NCBI GenBank assembly: GCA_029259635.1
Contig: JAJDEU010000003.1
Coordinates: 1 to 64,000 of the forward strand
Source of the DNA: Planctomycetota bacterium
GTDB lineage: Bacteria > Planctomycetota > UBA1135 > GCA-002686595
Reading direction: 5' to 3'
Length of the DNA: 64,000 nucleotides
In this document: one piece after another, positions 1 through 8,175 of the stretch
How the letters are laid out: every line of letters starts with the position of its first letter
Numbering within the stretch: the first letter of the stretch is position 1
The notes under the pieces: model-generated
Told to the model about the DNA's origin: nothing
Database searches by the model: none
The model's input: only the letters and a program-made list of their open reading frames with translations
Position numbers and translations under genes: made by a program

Positions 1-74
1 ACCCGGTTCATATCTAATCTTTAGGACCACTTTGGCTAGCCATGGTGGTCCTAAAGTTTAGAGATGAACCGGGT
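1..74. repeat. 74-bp near-perfect palindrome
   Basis: Arms 1..30 and 45..74 are inverted copies of each other with two mismatches (12/63 and 18/57). The 14-nt centre contains its own perfect 10-bp palindrome (33..42) on the same axis, so 33 of 37 positions pair. It lies about 90 bp past the stop codon of the minus-strand gene ending at 166. As RNA it would be a very stable hairpin and could act as a terminator or processing site. As DNA its length and symmetry also suit a small palindromic repeat element. It may continue left of the window, where it cannot be seen. It is richer in A/T than its surroundings. Confidence 0.85.
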
Positions 75-165
75 TCGGTACTCAACCTTCCGGCCCCGTT
101 AGTTGGCTGGCAAAACCGGCAACCGAGTGTGCGACAACGTATGGCCACCTTCGCCGGTGCGAGAG

Positions 166-1308
166 TTAGAGGAGCTCGCTCAGATGCTCGTGGTTCTCGT
201 CGCTGCCATTGAGCTCGACGCTCTGCTTCGCGGTCAGTGAAGCCATCTTGGCATCGCCATTGAGCTTGTAAGCCCGGGCGAGAGTCGCGAGGAAATCGGC
301 CTGCATCATCGCGGAATCCTCGTGCTCGCACTTATAGTCGTCCTCGCACTTGCACTCCTCCGCTTCGACGAGCGAAGCCAACTGGCTAGCGCGCGTCGCG
401 AGCGACAAGACGAACTTCTTCTCTTGGCTCGTGCGGTCTCCCTCGACGTGCATGATGTAGTTCGCGATCCCGCGACTCCACTTCATGGCCCTCTCCTCGG
501 GCACCAGTTCACTGGCGTTCATCCAAGCTTTGCAAGCGAGGCCCATGTCTTCACGCAGAGCTTCGATGTTCGCGATCTGATCCCAGATCTCGAACTTGCC
601 CTCCGCGTTCTTCACCTTTTTAACGAGCGTGTAGATCGGCCGGATATCCCACTCGGCGATCTTCTCTTCGCCACCAGCGGCCTCGGAAATCTCGGTCATT
701 GCGAGTTGCAGCTTCACTTTGCATCCAATCACGGTCTTGCCGCGCTTGTCGGAGTCGGAGATCGCCGCAAAAGCAGCCTCGCCCCCGTCTTTGTCGCCGA
801 GGTCGCCGATCTTGACGGCGTGCTTGTAACGCAACTCGAGCTTCTCATCGGAGCCTTTCTCCGACGCGGCGATCTTCCGCTCAAGGTCGCTCATCGTCAG
901 CTCGCCCCGCCCAATTCGGTCGAGCTCGGCGACGAAACCGTCCGCATAGGCAAATCCCGCAACAGCGTCTTCCAGCTTGCCGGAGCCATCGATGAACAAG
1001 ACTGTCGGCAGCGACTTCACGTTGTACTTCTCAAAGAGTGCGTTGCCCGCGTCCGTCCCGTGTTGTGCGCTGAACAGGACAAAGTCGTCGATGGCTTCGA
1101 CGACGCGCCCGTCGCCAAGCGTGTTCTGATAAAAGTCCGTGCAGTACTCGCTGCCGTTGCGCCAGAAGTACACCGCGGCGAGCGTCTCCCGCTCATCAGC
1201 TTCACCAATCGCCGTCTCAATCGTGCCTTGGTGCCAGGTTAGTGTGGGCTCCTCGATGGGAGCGCTAGGAAGTGCAAAGCTCGCTAGGAGCGCAGTCGTG
1301 ATCAACAT
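166..1308 (-). CDS. Secreted thioredoxin-fold/TPR-like protein (SxxC variant)
   Basis: This 380-aa protein starts with a signal peptide (MLITTALLASFALPSAP), then has a thioredoxin-like domain (about residues 25-135) and a helical TPR-like C-terminal half. The redox motif region reads FWRNGSEYC: Ser53 stands where the first CxxC cysteine should be and Cys56 is kept. The cis-proline loop is seen as SLPTVLF. An acidic, Cys-containing insert (EECKCEDDYKCEHED) lies near the C-terminus. The ATG at 1308 is preferred over an upstream TTG at 1332 because it gives a clean signal peptide matching the paralogue at 1486..2628. A third paralogue lies at 36717..37817. The protein is probably an envelope protein whose thiol chemistry is reduced to one Cys. 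Its substrate is unknown. Confidence 0.75.
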   Translation of the reverse strand: MLITTALLASFALPSAPIEEPTLTWHQGTIETAIGEADERETLAAVYFWRNGSEYCTDFYQNTLGDGRVVEAIDDFVLFSAQHGTDAGNALFEKYNVKSLPTVLFIDGSGKLEDAVAGFAYADGFVAELDRIGRGELTMSDLERKIAASEKGSDEKLELRYKHAVKIGDLGDKDGGEAAFAAISDSDKRGKTVIGCKVKLQLAMTEISEAAGGEEKIAEWDIRPIYTLVKKVKNAEGKFEIWDQIANIEALREDMGLACKAWMNASELVPEERAMKWSRGIANYIMHVEGDRTSQEKKFVLSLATRASQLASLVEAEECKCEDDYKCEHEDSAMMQADFLATLARAYKLNGDAKMASLTAKQSVELNGSDENHEHLSELL

Positions 1309-1425
1309 CTGAATATCCGTCGTTCGGGCCAACCCCGTCTAGGGGTAATAGGGGAGTCTCCATGCCCTCTCGGGCTCTCGCCTCCCTGGATGTCGCGACG
1401 GCGGAGATGTCTCACGCCCAGTGCT

Positions 1426-1465
1426 AAAAAAATGCCCGCAGGGAAACGCGAGTTTCACTGCGGGC
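1426..1465 (-). terminator. Rho-independent terminator after the 1486..2628 gene
   Basis: An 8-bp GC-rich outer stem (1434..1441 with 1458..1465) continues into an inner GAAAC/GTTTC stem with a 4-nt loop. On the minus strand it is followed by seven T residues (1426..1432). It lies about 20 bp downstream of the minus-strand gene that stops at 1486, so the two adjacent thioredoxin-like paralogues are probably separate transcripts. Confidence 0.85.
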
Positions 1466-1485
1466 TCCTGAGCATGGTCCCTAGC

Positions 1486-2628
1486 TCAAGATTTGTTCGC
1501 GCGACACATCTCCAGCGCCTGTTCGCGATCGGGCGTCGTTCCGTGCTTCTCGATACTCTGCTCGATCGTTCGCAGCGCATCCTCAAAGCGACCGTTCATG
1601 AAATAGCAGAAGGCCAATACGTCGAGAGCTTTGAGATCACGCTCTTCAGGCTCGCCCTCGTAGTCTTCCTGTTCCTGTTCTACCGCAAGCTCCGCGCAGC
1701 GCTGCGCAACTTTTAGCGCGAAGGACTTATCCGACGAGCTCAAGTCATCGCGATTCGTCCAGTGGTAAGCGGCCGTGCGCAAGCCCCAGGCCATCGTCTG
1801 GTTGTCACTGCTCATATGCGGCCAAGCCGAACGCATGGCCTTCAAGACTTTGGCCTTCTCACCCCGAACACCTTCCATCTCAGCGATCCAATCCCACCCT
1901 TCGACGATGACTTCGTCGGGCTTCACACGGCGCATGTGCTTGTAGATCGGCTTGAGTTTGAAACTCACGGGATCGCTCGGATCGCTGGCGTTCTCGGCGA
2001 TTTCCTTCATCACCTTCCATAGCTGCAATCGGGCGGAAACGATCGAAATCCCCGTCGGATCGTCGCGGGTGATCGAATCGTAGAGTGCCTTGCTCTCTTC
2101 GTTGGCGCCGACGTGGTCGAGCTTGGCGGCGAGCGAGAAGCGCAGATCCAAGTCGTCGGGCGCTGCTTCCGCGAGCTTGCGCCGGTCGCTGACCGTATCC
2201 GTGCCGCTCTGGATCCGACTCAGATCCGAAACGAGCAAGCCCTCGGAGTGATAGCCGAGCAGCGCGTCTTCGGGCTTGCCGTCCGCGGTGAGCACCAACA
2301 TCGTTGGAAGGGTTGTGATGCCGTACTCCTGCACGAGCTCCGCGGTCTCCGCGTTGCCGACGGGCGCGCTGAAGCAAATATAATCCGCGAGTGCGGTCTG
2401 TCCGGCAGCGGATGAGATCGCGTCGGTCCAGGTGCGTTGACACTGCTGGCTTGAGTTCGTCCAGAAATAGGCAAAGACGAGCTTCTTCTCGAGACTTGCG
2501 CGGGAGAGAGCTTGGGTGAGTGGGCCGCTCAACCACTCGATCTCCGGTGCGGGGGAAACACGAGTCGGCGAAGTCGAAGTGAGGGGGATCCAGGTTGATG
2601 CCGCGAGGGCGAGAGTGGTTAGCAACAT
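1486..2628 (-). CDS. Secreted thioredoxin-fold/TPR-like protein (SxxC variant), paralogue
   Basis: This 380-aa protein has the same architecture as its neighbour: signal peptide (MLLTTLALAASTWIP), thioredoxin-like domain, then a TPR-like helical region ending with a conserved VLAFCYFMNGRFEDAL unit. The active-site region reads FWTNSSQQC, so Ser60 replaces the first cysteine and Cys63 is retained. The cis-Pro loop is TTLPTMLVL. The ATG start at 2628 gives a good signal peptide. The conserved C-terminal unit is shared with the UGA-containing paralogue at 36717..37817 (LDTLACCYFMNGQSEKAI), which ties the three genes into one family. The function is probably envelope-located; partners are unknown. 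Confidence 0.75.
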   Translation of the reverse strand: MLLTTLALAASTWIPLTSTSPTRVSPAPEIEWLSGPLTQALSRASLEKKLVFAYFWTNSSQQCQRTWTDAISSAAGQTALADYICFSAPVGNAETAELVQEYGITTLPTMLVLTADGKPEDALLGYHSEGLLVSDLSRIQSGTDTVSDRRKLAEAAPDDLDLRFSLAAKLDHVGANEESKALYDSITRDDPTGISIVSARLQLWKVMKEIAENASDPSDPVSFKLKPIYKHMRRVKPDEVIVEGWDWIAEMEGVRGEKAKVLKAMRSAWPHMSSDNQTMAWGLRTAAYHWTNRDDLSSSDKSFALKVAQRCAELAVEQEQEDYEGEPEERDLKALDVLAFCYFMNGRFEDALRTIEQSIEKHGTTPDREQALEMCRANKS

Positions 2629-2938
2629 TGGAATTGGAGCTCAGTTGAAGACCGGACTGGTTGCGCGGATGAAGAGCGTCGCTTCTGTTCCAGACCCGTG
2701 TGTCTAGAGACACTTGAGTGCCTAGTCAGATCGGAGTGAAGGTGGAGATGGCACTGGTCGGGAGGGTGTCTCAACAAAACTACAGGAATTGCGAAACTCC
2801 TGAGCCATTCCGTCTGGGCTCAGCGACAGTGGGGTAACGGAGGCAAGCGGTGGCTACCCGGCTCGCATCGGGTAGTTGACACTCTTTCTTTGAATCCTCC
2901 GGGTCCCATCCCGTCCCGCCCAATACAGATCGAAATCG
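2629..2938. other. Divergent intergenic region
   Basis: This 310-bp gap separates the minus-strand thioredoxin-like gene from the plus-strand sigma-fusion gene and should hold both promoters. A TTGACA hexamer is present at about 2876, 60 bp before the sigma start, but no convincing -10 follows at 17 bp. A short inverted repeat (GTGTCT/AGACAC, 2699..2712) is visible. No gene was recognised. Confidence 0.4.
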
Positions 2939-5569
2939 ATGGATAGCGCCGCAATCAACCAGGAGATGCAGGCTCTCTTGGCTCACTCGCATTGGGTGCA
3001 AGAGCTTGCTCGTCGATTGGTTCGCGACCCCAACGTGGCCGAGGACCTGGCGCAGGAGACGATGCTCGCAGCCATTCGCGACCGCGACAGGCCTCACCGA
3101 TCCGCGAAGGCGTGGCTCGGAACCGTCTTGAGAAATTTGGTTTGGGAGCGTGTGCGGCGGGAAGATCGCCGCGGCGCTCGTGAGCTGGACGCCGCGCGCG
3201 AGGAAGCTATCCCGTCCACCATCGATTTGACGGATCGAATGGCGGCGCACAAGGAGTTGGTCGGAGTCCTGATGACTCTGCCGGAGACCTATCGCGAAGT
3301 GCTCTTGCGCCGTTACTTCGAGGGCGAGTCGCCGAACGAGATTGCGGGCAGTTTGGGCATTCCTCACTCGACGGTTCGCACTCGGCTCTCTCGCGCTACG
3401 GCGATGATGCGCGAGCGGCTGAACGAAGAGCACGGCGGTGATGGTCGAGCGTGGGTGACTGCGCTGCTGCCCTTGGCGCGAGCTCCCCTTCGAGCGCCGG
3501 AGGCGACGGCGGCGGCTCTTCCGCTGCCCTTCGTGCTCGTCGCGAGTCTGGTTTTGATCTCGTTGGCCGCGATCGGTTGGATGAGCTTTTCCGATGAGCC
3601 GCTCGCGCTCACGAATCCTCTAGGCTCCGATGCGCCTGCGATCACGAGCGCATCGACGGAAGCGCTCGATCGGGAGACACTGGAACCGAACCGACGACAA
3701 CCGAGCACGCCGAAGGGGACGGTCTCTGAATCGAGCACGGCGTCCGCGAGAGCCACGCAAGCTCCCGCAGCACGCTCGCTTCACGGTCGAGTGGTGGACG
3801 TGGCGGGCATCGGTCAAGCCGGGGTGCTTGTGCGCTTTGAGCGCTACACCGGCAAGGCCGCGCTCGGTCGCGCGAAACAAGGGCTCGGCGATCCACTCGT
3901 CATCTCGGATGCCAGCGGCGCCTTCTCTCTGCGCGATGCCCCCTCGAACGGGTGGGTGGTCGCCGAGCGCGACGATTTAGTCACGGTGCTCGCGGGGACA
4001 CCGGCGGTCGGCGGCGCGCGAGATTCTCTCGTGGTGGTTACCGCGCCCCGATTGGAATTCGCCGGCCGCGTCTTGGACGAAACCGGCACGCCCATCGCAG
4101 GTGCATCGCTCGCTCTCCGGTTCAGCCAGGACCTCACGTCGGGCTTTCCGTTCGGCTTAGAAGCCTCGACGCCGGTGCCTTTCGAGACCACGACCGACGA
4201 GCAGGGCGCGTTTCGATTCGAGCGCGCCCCCGGCTTGAGCGATTCAGCGCTCGTGGTTGAGCTCGACGGATTCGAAACGTTGCGCTATGACCTGCCGGCC
4301 TTCACGGATCTCTCTCTAGAACTCGAGCTGAACCGAAGCGGAATGGAGGGCTTGGCCTTGATTGGCGAAGTCGTGGGGCCGGACGGCAATCCGATTGCGC
4401 GAGCGAGCGTGAGCGATGGACGCTTTCGAACATTCACCGACGCGCATGGGCAGTTTCGATTGAAACGTGGTGCGGAGGTGCCGGCGTCTCTGATGGCGCT
4501 GATCGAAGGTTTCCAACCCGCGCATGTGCGAGCGGAGCTTGCCGTGGAGAACGACGCTCCGCTGTGGCCCGAGTTCATTGTGCTAACGCTCGGTCCGCCT
4601 CCTCTCGAGCTGCACGGCCGACTGGTGGATGGCGAGGGCCGCGGCATTCGGGGAGTGCGCGTCTGGGTCGCCGAGCCCACGCTCTTCTGGGCTCCGTCGC
4701 CGGAGGGTGCGGCGGAGGGTGCGGCGGAGGGTGCGGCGGATACCTCGACGCGCGTCGGCGTCGTGCCGCTCGGCGACCGCAAGTTGCCCGACCTCGTCGA
4801 AGGAGTGTTGGGCGAGTTGGACGAAGATCGCGAGAGCCCCTGGCCCTACGTCGTGACGGATGCCGACGGCGCCTTCGAACTGAAAGGCCTCCTGGATCGT
4901 GAGTACGCGCTCGAGCTCTTGGACTCGGACACTCTAATGCACATGCGCACTCAACCGATTCGCGCCGGTCGCCGTGACGCCGTCGTGACGTGGAAACCGG
5001 AACCCGATCGCGATCGGGTCGAAGGGCGCGTGGTCTCGAAGCAAGGGGATGGATTGCAAGGCTTGCGCGTCGGTGCGCTGTTCAACGCTTTTTCGATCAA
5101 GGTCGGCGAGCAATCGATCTACTCCGAACAGCTCCTCTCTAAGTCGGTGAAGACCGACTCGGAAGGGCGCTTTCTCCTGCGCGACGTTCCGATCGGTTCG
5201 GGGATCTACGTGGAGGGTCCCGACCATCCGATGCACGTGCTTGCCGTGATTGAAGCCGATAGCGATGTTGCGGAGGAGGAGCTGAACCTCGAGGTGGTGG
5301 CGCAAGCACGCGCGAGTATTGCGCTCGCCGATCCGGAGTTGGGCGACAGTTTTTCGGTGAAGTCGAATTCGGGGGAGCTGGTTCCCATCACCGTTGTAGA
5401 GGGACCTCGCCGGACGGCTCGAGCAATCGTGCCGCTGGCGGCCGGGCGCTCCGGAGTCCTTTTCATTCCGCTCGAGGCGACGCGGCTAGAGCTCTATCGA
5501 GCCGGTGAGCTCGTCCGAGAGATCGAGCTCCGGTTGAAGACCGGCTCGATCAACCAGATCGATTTTTAG
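2939..5569 (+). CDS. ECF sigma factor fused to a transmembrane, multi-beta-sandwich C-terminal region
   Basis: This 876-aa protein begins with a complete ECF sigma factor: region 2 at about residues 13-75 (VAEDLAQETMLAAIRDR) and region 4 at about 108-160 (LPETYREVLLRRYFEGES, then a helix-turn-helix). One hydrophobic segment follows (PLPFVLVASLVLISLAAIGW, about 197-217). The remaining 650 residues form repeated CarboxypepD_reg/Cna-B-like beta-sandwich units, with turns such as GRVLDETGTPIAGASLAL and GRLVDGEGRGIRGVRVWV. The sigma part should be cytoplasmic and the rest periplasmic, so one polypeptide could link an envelope signal to transcription. No separate anti-sigma gene lies next to it. 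The frame is open throughout, so this is a true fusion at sequence level. Release by proteolysis is inference. Confidence 0.8.
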   Translation: MDSAAINQEMQALLAHSHWVQELARRLVRDPNVAEDLAQETMLAAIRDRDRPHRSAKAWLGTVLRNLVWERVRREDRRGARELDAAREEAIPSTIDLTDRMAAHKELVGVLMTLPETYREVLLRRYFEGESPNEIAGSLGIPHSTVRTRLSRATAMMRERLNEEHGGDGRAWVTALLPLARAPLRAPEATAAALPLPFVLVASLVLISLAAIGWMSFSDEPLALTNPLGSDAPAITSASTEALDRETLEPNRRQPSTPKGTVSESSTASARATQAPAARSLHGRVVDVAGIGQAGVLVRFERYTGKAALGRAKQGLGDPLVISDASGAFSLRDAPSNGWVVAERDDLVTVLAGTPAVGGARDSLVVVTAPRLEFAGRVLDETGTPIAGASLALRFSQDLTSGFPFGLEASTPVPFETTTDEQGAFRFERAPGLSDSALVVELDGFETLRYDLPAFTDLSLELELNRSGMEGLALIGEVVGPDGNPIARASVSDGRFRTFTDAHGQFRLKRGAEVPASLMALIEGFQPAHVRAELAVENDAPLWPEFIVLTLGPPPLELHGRLVDGEGRGIRGVRVWVAEPTLFWAPSPEGAAEGAAEGAADTSTRVGVVPLGDRKLPDLVEGVLGELDEDRESPWPYVVTDADGAFELKGLLDREYALELLDSDTLMHMRTQPIRAGRRDAVVTWKPEPDRDRVEGRVVSKQGDGLQGLRVGALFNAFSIKVGEQSIYSEQLLSKSVKTDSEGRFLLRDVPIGSGIYVEGPDHPMHVLAVIEADSDVAEEELNLEVVAQARASIALADPELGDSFSVKSNSGELVPITVVEGPRRTARAIVPLAAGRSGVLFIPLEATRLELYRAGELVREIELRLKTGSINQIDF
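4701..4736 (+). repeat. Three tandem 12-bp repeats inside the sigma-fusion gene
   Basis: Three exact copies of a 12-bp unit (CGGAGGGTGCGG) encode an EGAA-type repeat in a linker of the beta-sandwich region. Being a multiple of three, copy-number change would lengthen or shorten the linker without breaking the frame. Confidence 0.9.
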
Positions 5570-5713
5570 GCCAATGAGTTCGTGGCGGGGGCCTTTTCGT
5601 GCCCTTCGCGCTAGTTGACGTCCGCTAGAGGTGATTTCGATCAGCTTGGGTATCAAGAAATAGCTTCGGGAGATCGATGGGGGAGAAGCCCTATCTCTCG
5701 CACCTCGCTTCCT

Positions 5714-7969
5714 ATGAACACTTCGTCGATGCCCAATCTCCGCGAACTTTTGACCTCTTCGTCTGCCGAAGACCTGACGATGGAAGAGCTCGCGCTCAAC
5801 ACGGAGGCGATGGGGTGGATGTTCTTCCAAGTCGCGAAGGAGAAGGACGACGATTCGACCTTCTTAATGGGCAGCGGCGAGGGAGTTGACTCTTACCCGC
5901 GCATGTTTATCGATGCGGACGCGCTTCACGAGAGCACGACTCTGGATGTCGACGTCGAGACGGAGTCCGCCTATCAGTTTCGATCCGAGCAATGGCTCAG
6001 CGCGCTGATGCGTTTGTGGGCGGAGGGAGCACCGGGCGTTGTGCTCGATGCGGGTGACCAAGTTGCGGTCGAGCTGGATCGGAATGATATTCGCGGGTTG
6101 ATTACCGCGTTCGCGGCGGAGTGGTTCGTCGAACCTTCCGAGCTTGCGGTCGTGATGAACGACGGTCGTGTTCACTATTCTGTTGGAAGCGCTGGCCAGA
6201 AGCTCGCTTACGCGTTCAGTTTTAGGACTTCGAGCGATGATGAACTGGCTCACTTACAAACGGAGGGCTCTACTCTGGTCGGAGCGCCCGTAGATGCTGG
6301 GCTCTTGCTCGAAGGCACGTTGAGCGCTGGCGTCGATCGCCTGATCGTCGACTCGGGCCTGCCGAATCAACACGGATTCTCGCGCGCGAATCTCGAGACG
6401 CTTCGCGATATCCGTCTGGAGAGCGACTCGGGGATTTGTCCCGTGACCGCGGATAGCTTCCTCTCCGAGAACGAAGAGAAGATCGCTCCCGTTACTCAAG
6501 CAGAAGCTCCGACGCCGACTGACGAGAGTGCTCCGGAACCTCTCTTCGAATCGAAAGAGAGCCTGTCTCTCCTAGAGGTCGACGAGGAAACGGCCGATTT
6601 CTTGGATGCGCTGGTCCCGACCGACGAGGAGATCGAGGCGAGCTCCGTTCCTTCTAGCGTCAAAGAGCTCACCATCGACGAGGGCTTTGAACCGCGCCGT
6701 AACGAGCACGAGGCGCATGCGCGCCTGCTTCAAATCAAAGCGCTCGTAGACGCGGAGCCGGAGCAGGCTTGGCGCGCGACGGAGAGCTTTGCGATGGACT
6801 TCGATATGTGGGTGCCCTTCGCGCGAACCGACAGCGAGAAGCTCTGGCCCAGTACGGAGATCTCCAAAAACGAAGCGGGTGAGCCGCGGCCCTGCGTCTG
6901 TATCTATACGAGCGAAGAGGAAGGTCGTCGCTCGCTTGCTCGCAAGAGCCAGCCCTTCGAGTTGATGCCGCTCGCGAGCCTGGAAGCCTTCAGGTGGATT
7001 TGGTCGTCCCCGGAATGCCCCGAGGAGATCATGATCGATCCCTTTGGTGAAGGCGGCGGAGTGCAACTGCACCGCAACTCGCTGGTGTCGATGTTGTTCC
7101 CGAGCATTTTGGACGTCAAAGAGTTAGCGCTCGTTCCGGAGCTGCCCTTCGATAAGCTCGCCGACTTGCCCTGGACGCACGGCCTCAAGCCCGAGGTGAT
7201 TCGAGCTTTCGTCATGAACTGGCGCACACTGTTGGGACCGCCCCTGACCGGCGCACAGTCCACCGTCGAGTATCGCGGCAAGCACTACCTGCCCGTGTTC
7301 AGTACCGAAGATCACTACCGGGACTACGTTCGTTTTTCCGGCAATCAAATCGCGCGACCGCTTCGCCCGATTACGAATCCGCCCTTCATGAATTGGCTGC
7401 GTCTCTCCGGCCGTTGCGAAGGCCTGGTCTTGGACCCGCCGACCTCCGAGAACGAGAATGCCAATGCGCTCACCCTCGATGCGGTCGAGCTGTTTCATCT
7501 CCAGCTCTGGGCGCGCACGATGCAGCAGCCGGAAGGCAGCCTCATGGTCGATGCGCTCGCGAGGCTACAACGGGGCGACTACTCGGCCGAGCAGGGTATC
7601 TGCGGGCGAATCGCGGCGGACTGGCCGCTCTACTACGCCGCCGTGCTCCGCAAGGGCGACGAAGTGAGCCTAGCGAAAGTCCCCGAGACCGATGAGCTGG
7701 CACTCTTCACCGGCGAGCGCGAACTCGCGGAGTTCAAGCGCACTTTCCGCACAAAGAACCCCGCTCTCGACGACCTCGAGTCGCACCAAATGCTCCCGCG
7801 CTGGCGAGCGAACTTCTTCCGCCTCGCCAACCAAAACTACTCCGGTGTCTGCCTGAACCCCGGCAGCAGCTCCGAGCCCCACGGAGTCCAGCTCGACGGA
7901 AAAGGCCTCGACGGAGCGATCGAACGCTTGGAGATGCGCCTCCGCCCGCGCATCCCCGGGTTCGAGTGA
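5714..7969 (+). CDS. SseB-like multi-repeat protein
   Basis: This roughly 751-aa protein has no signal peptide and is probably cytoplasmic. I see at least four degenerate units of one pattern: a hydrophobic strand with a fill-in value (MGWMFFQVAKE, FDMWVPFARTDSEKLW, WPLYYAAVLRKGDEVSLA), then a strand and turn (PVFSTEDHYRDYVRF, LALFTGERELAEFKR), then a helix and a G-x-x-L-D/N-P strand (GLVLDPPTSE, GVCLNPGSS). This matches the layout of the SseB N-terminal domain family, though the match is by eye. Between units 1 and 2 lies an acidic linker (about residues 255-330). The start is uncertain: ATGs at 5714 and 5729 are better than the TTG at 5615. The biochemical role of this family is largely unknown. 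Confidence 0.5.
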   Translation: MNTSSMPNLRELLTSSSAEDLTMEELALNTEAMGWMFFQVAKEKDDDSTFLMGSGEGVDSYPRMFIDADALHESTTLDVDVETESAYQFRSEQWLSALMRLWAEGAPGVVLDAGDQVAVELDRNDIRGLITAFAAEWFVEPSELAVVMNDGRVHYSVGSAGQKLAYAFSFRTSSDDELAHLQTEGSTLVGAPVDAGLLLEGTLSAGVDRLIVDSGLPNQHGFSRANLETLRDIRLESDSGICPVTADSFLSENEEKIAPVTQAEAPTPTDESAPEPLFESKESLSLLEVDEETADFLDALVPTDEEIEASSVPSSVKELTIDEGFEPRRNEHEAHARLLQIKALVDAEPEQAWRATESFAMDFDMWVPFARTDSEKLWPSTEISKNEAGEPRPCVCIYTSEEEGRRSLARKSQPFELMPLASLEAFRWIWSSPECPEEIMIDPFGEGGGVQLHRNSLVSMLFPSILDVKELALVPELPFDKLADLPWTHGLKPEVIRAFVMNWRTLLGPPLTGAQSTVEYRGKHYLPVFSTEDHYRDYVRFSGNQIARPLRPITNPPFMNWLRLSGRCEGLVLDPPTSENENANALTLDAVELFHLQLWARTMQQPEGSLMVDALARLQRGDYSAEQGICGRIAADWPLYYAAVLRKGDEVSLAKVPETDELALFTGERELAEFKRTFRTKNPALDDLESHQMLPRWRANFFRLANQNYSGVCLNPGSSSEPHGVQLDGKGLDGAIERLEMRLRPRIPGFE

Positions 7970-8175
7970 GATCTCTGAACGCAATCCCGAGCAAAAGGGG
8001 TTGGTCATTGAACTCGTTCGGAAGTAGTCGTTGGCTCAGGCTTCAATAGCGGCCTTATCCTGTCGCTGAGCGCGCTTTCGTGATCGTCGTCGGTAGAGAG
8101 CATTCGAGCGGAACATCCCCCGTCTTCGTTTTCGATTCCTGCTAGATTTAAACGAATGAGCGCGAGGGCTAGATC

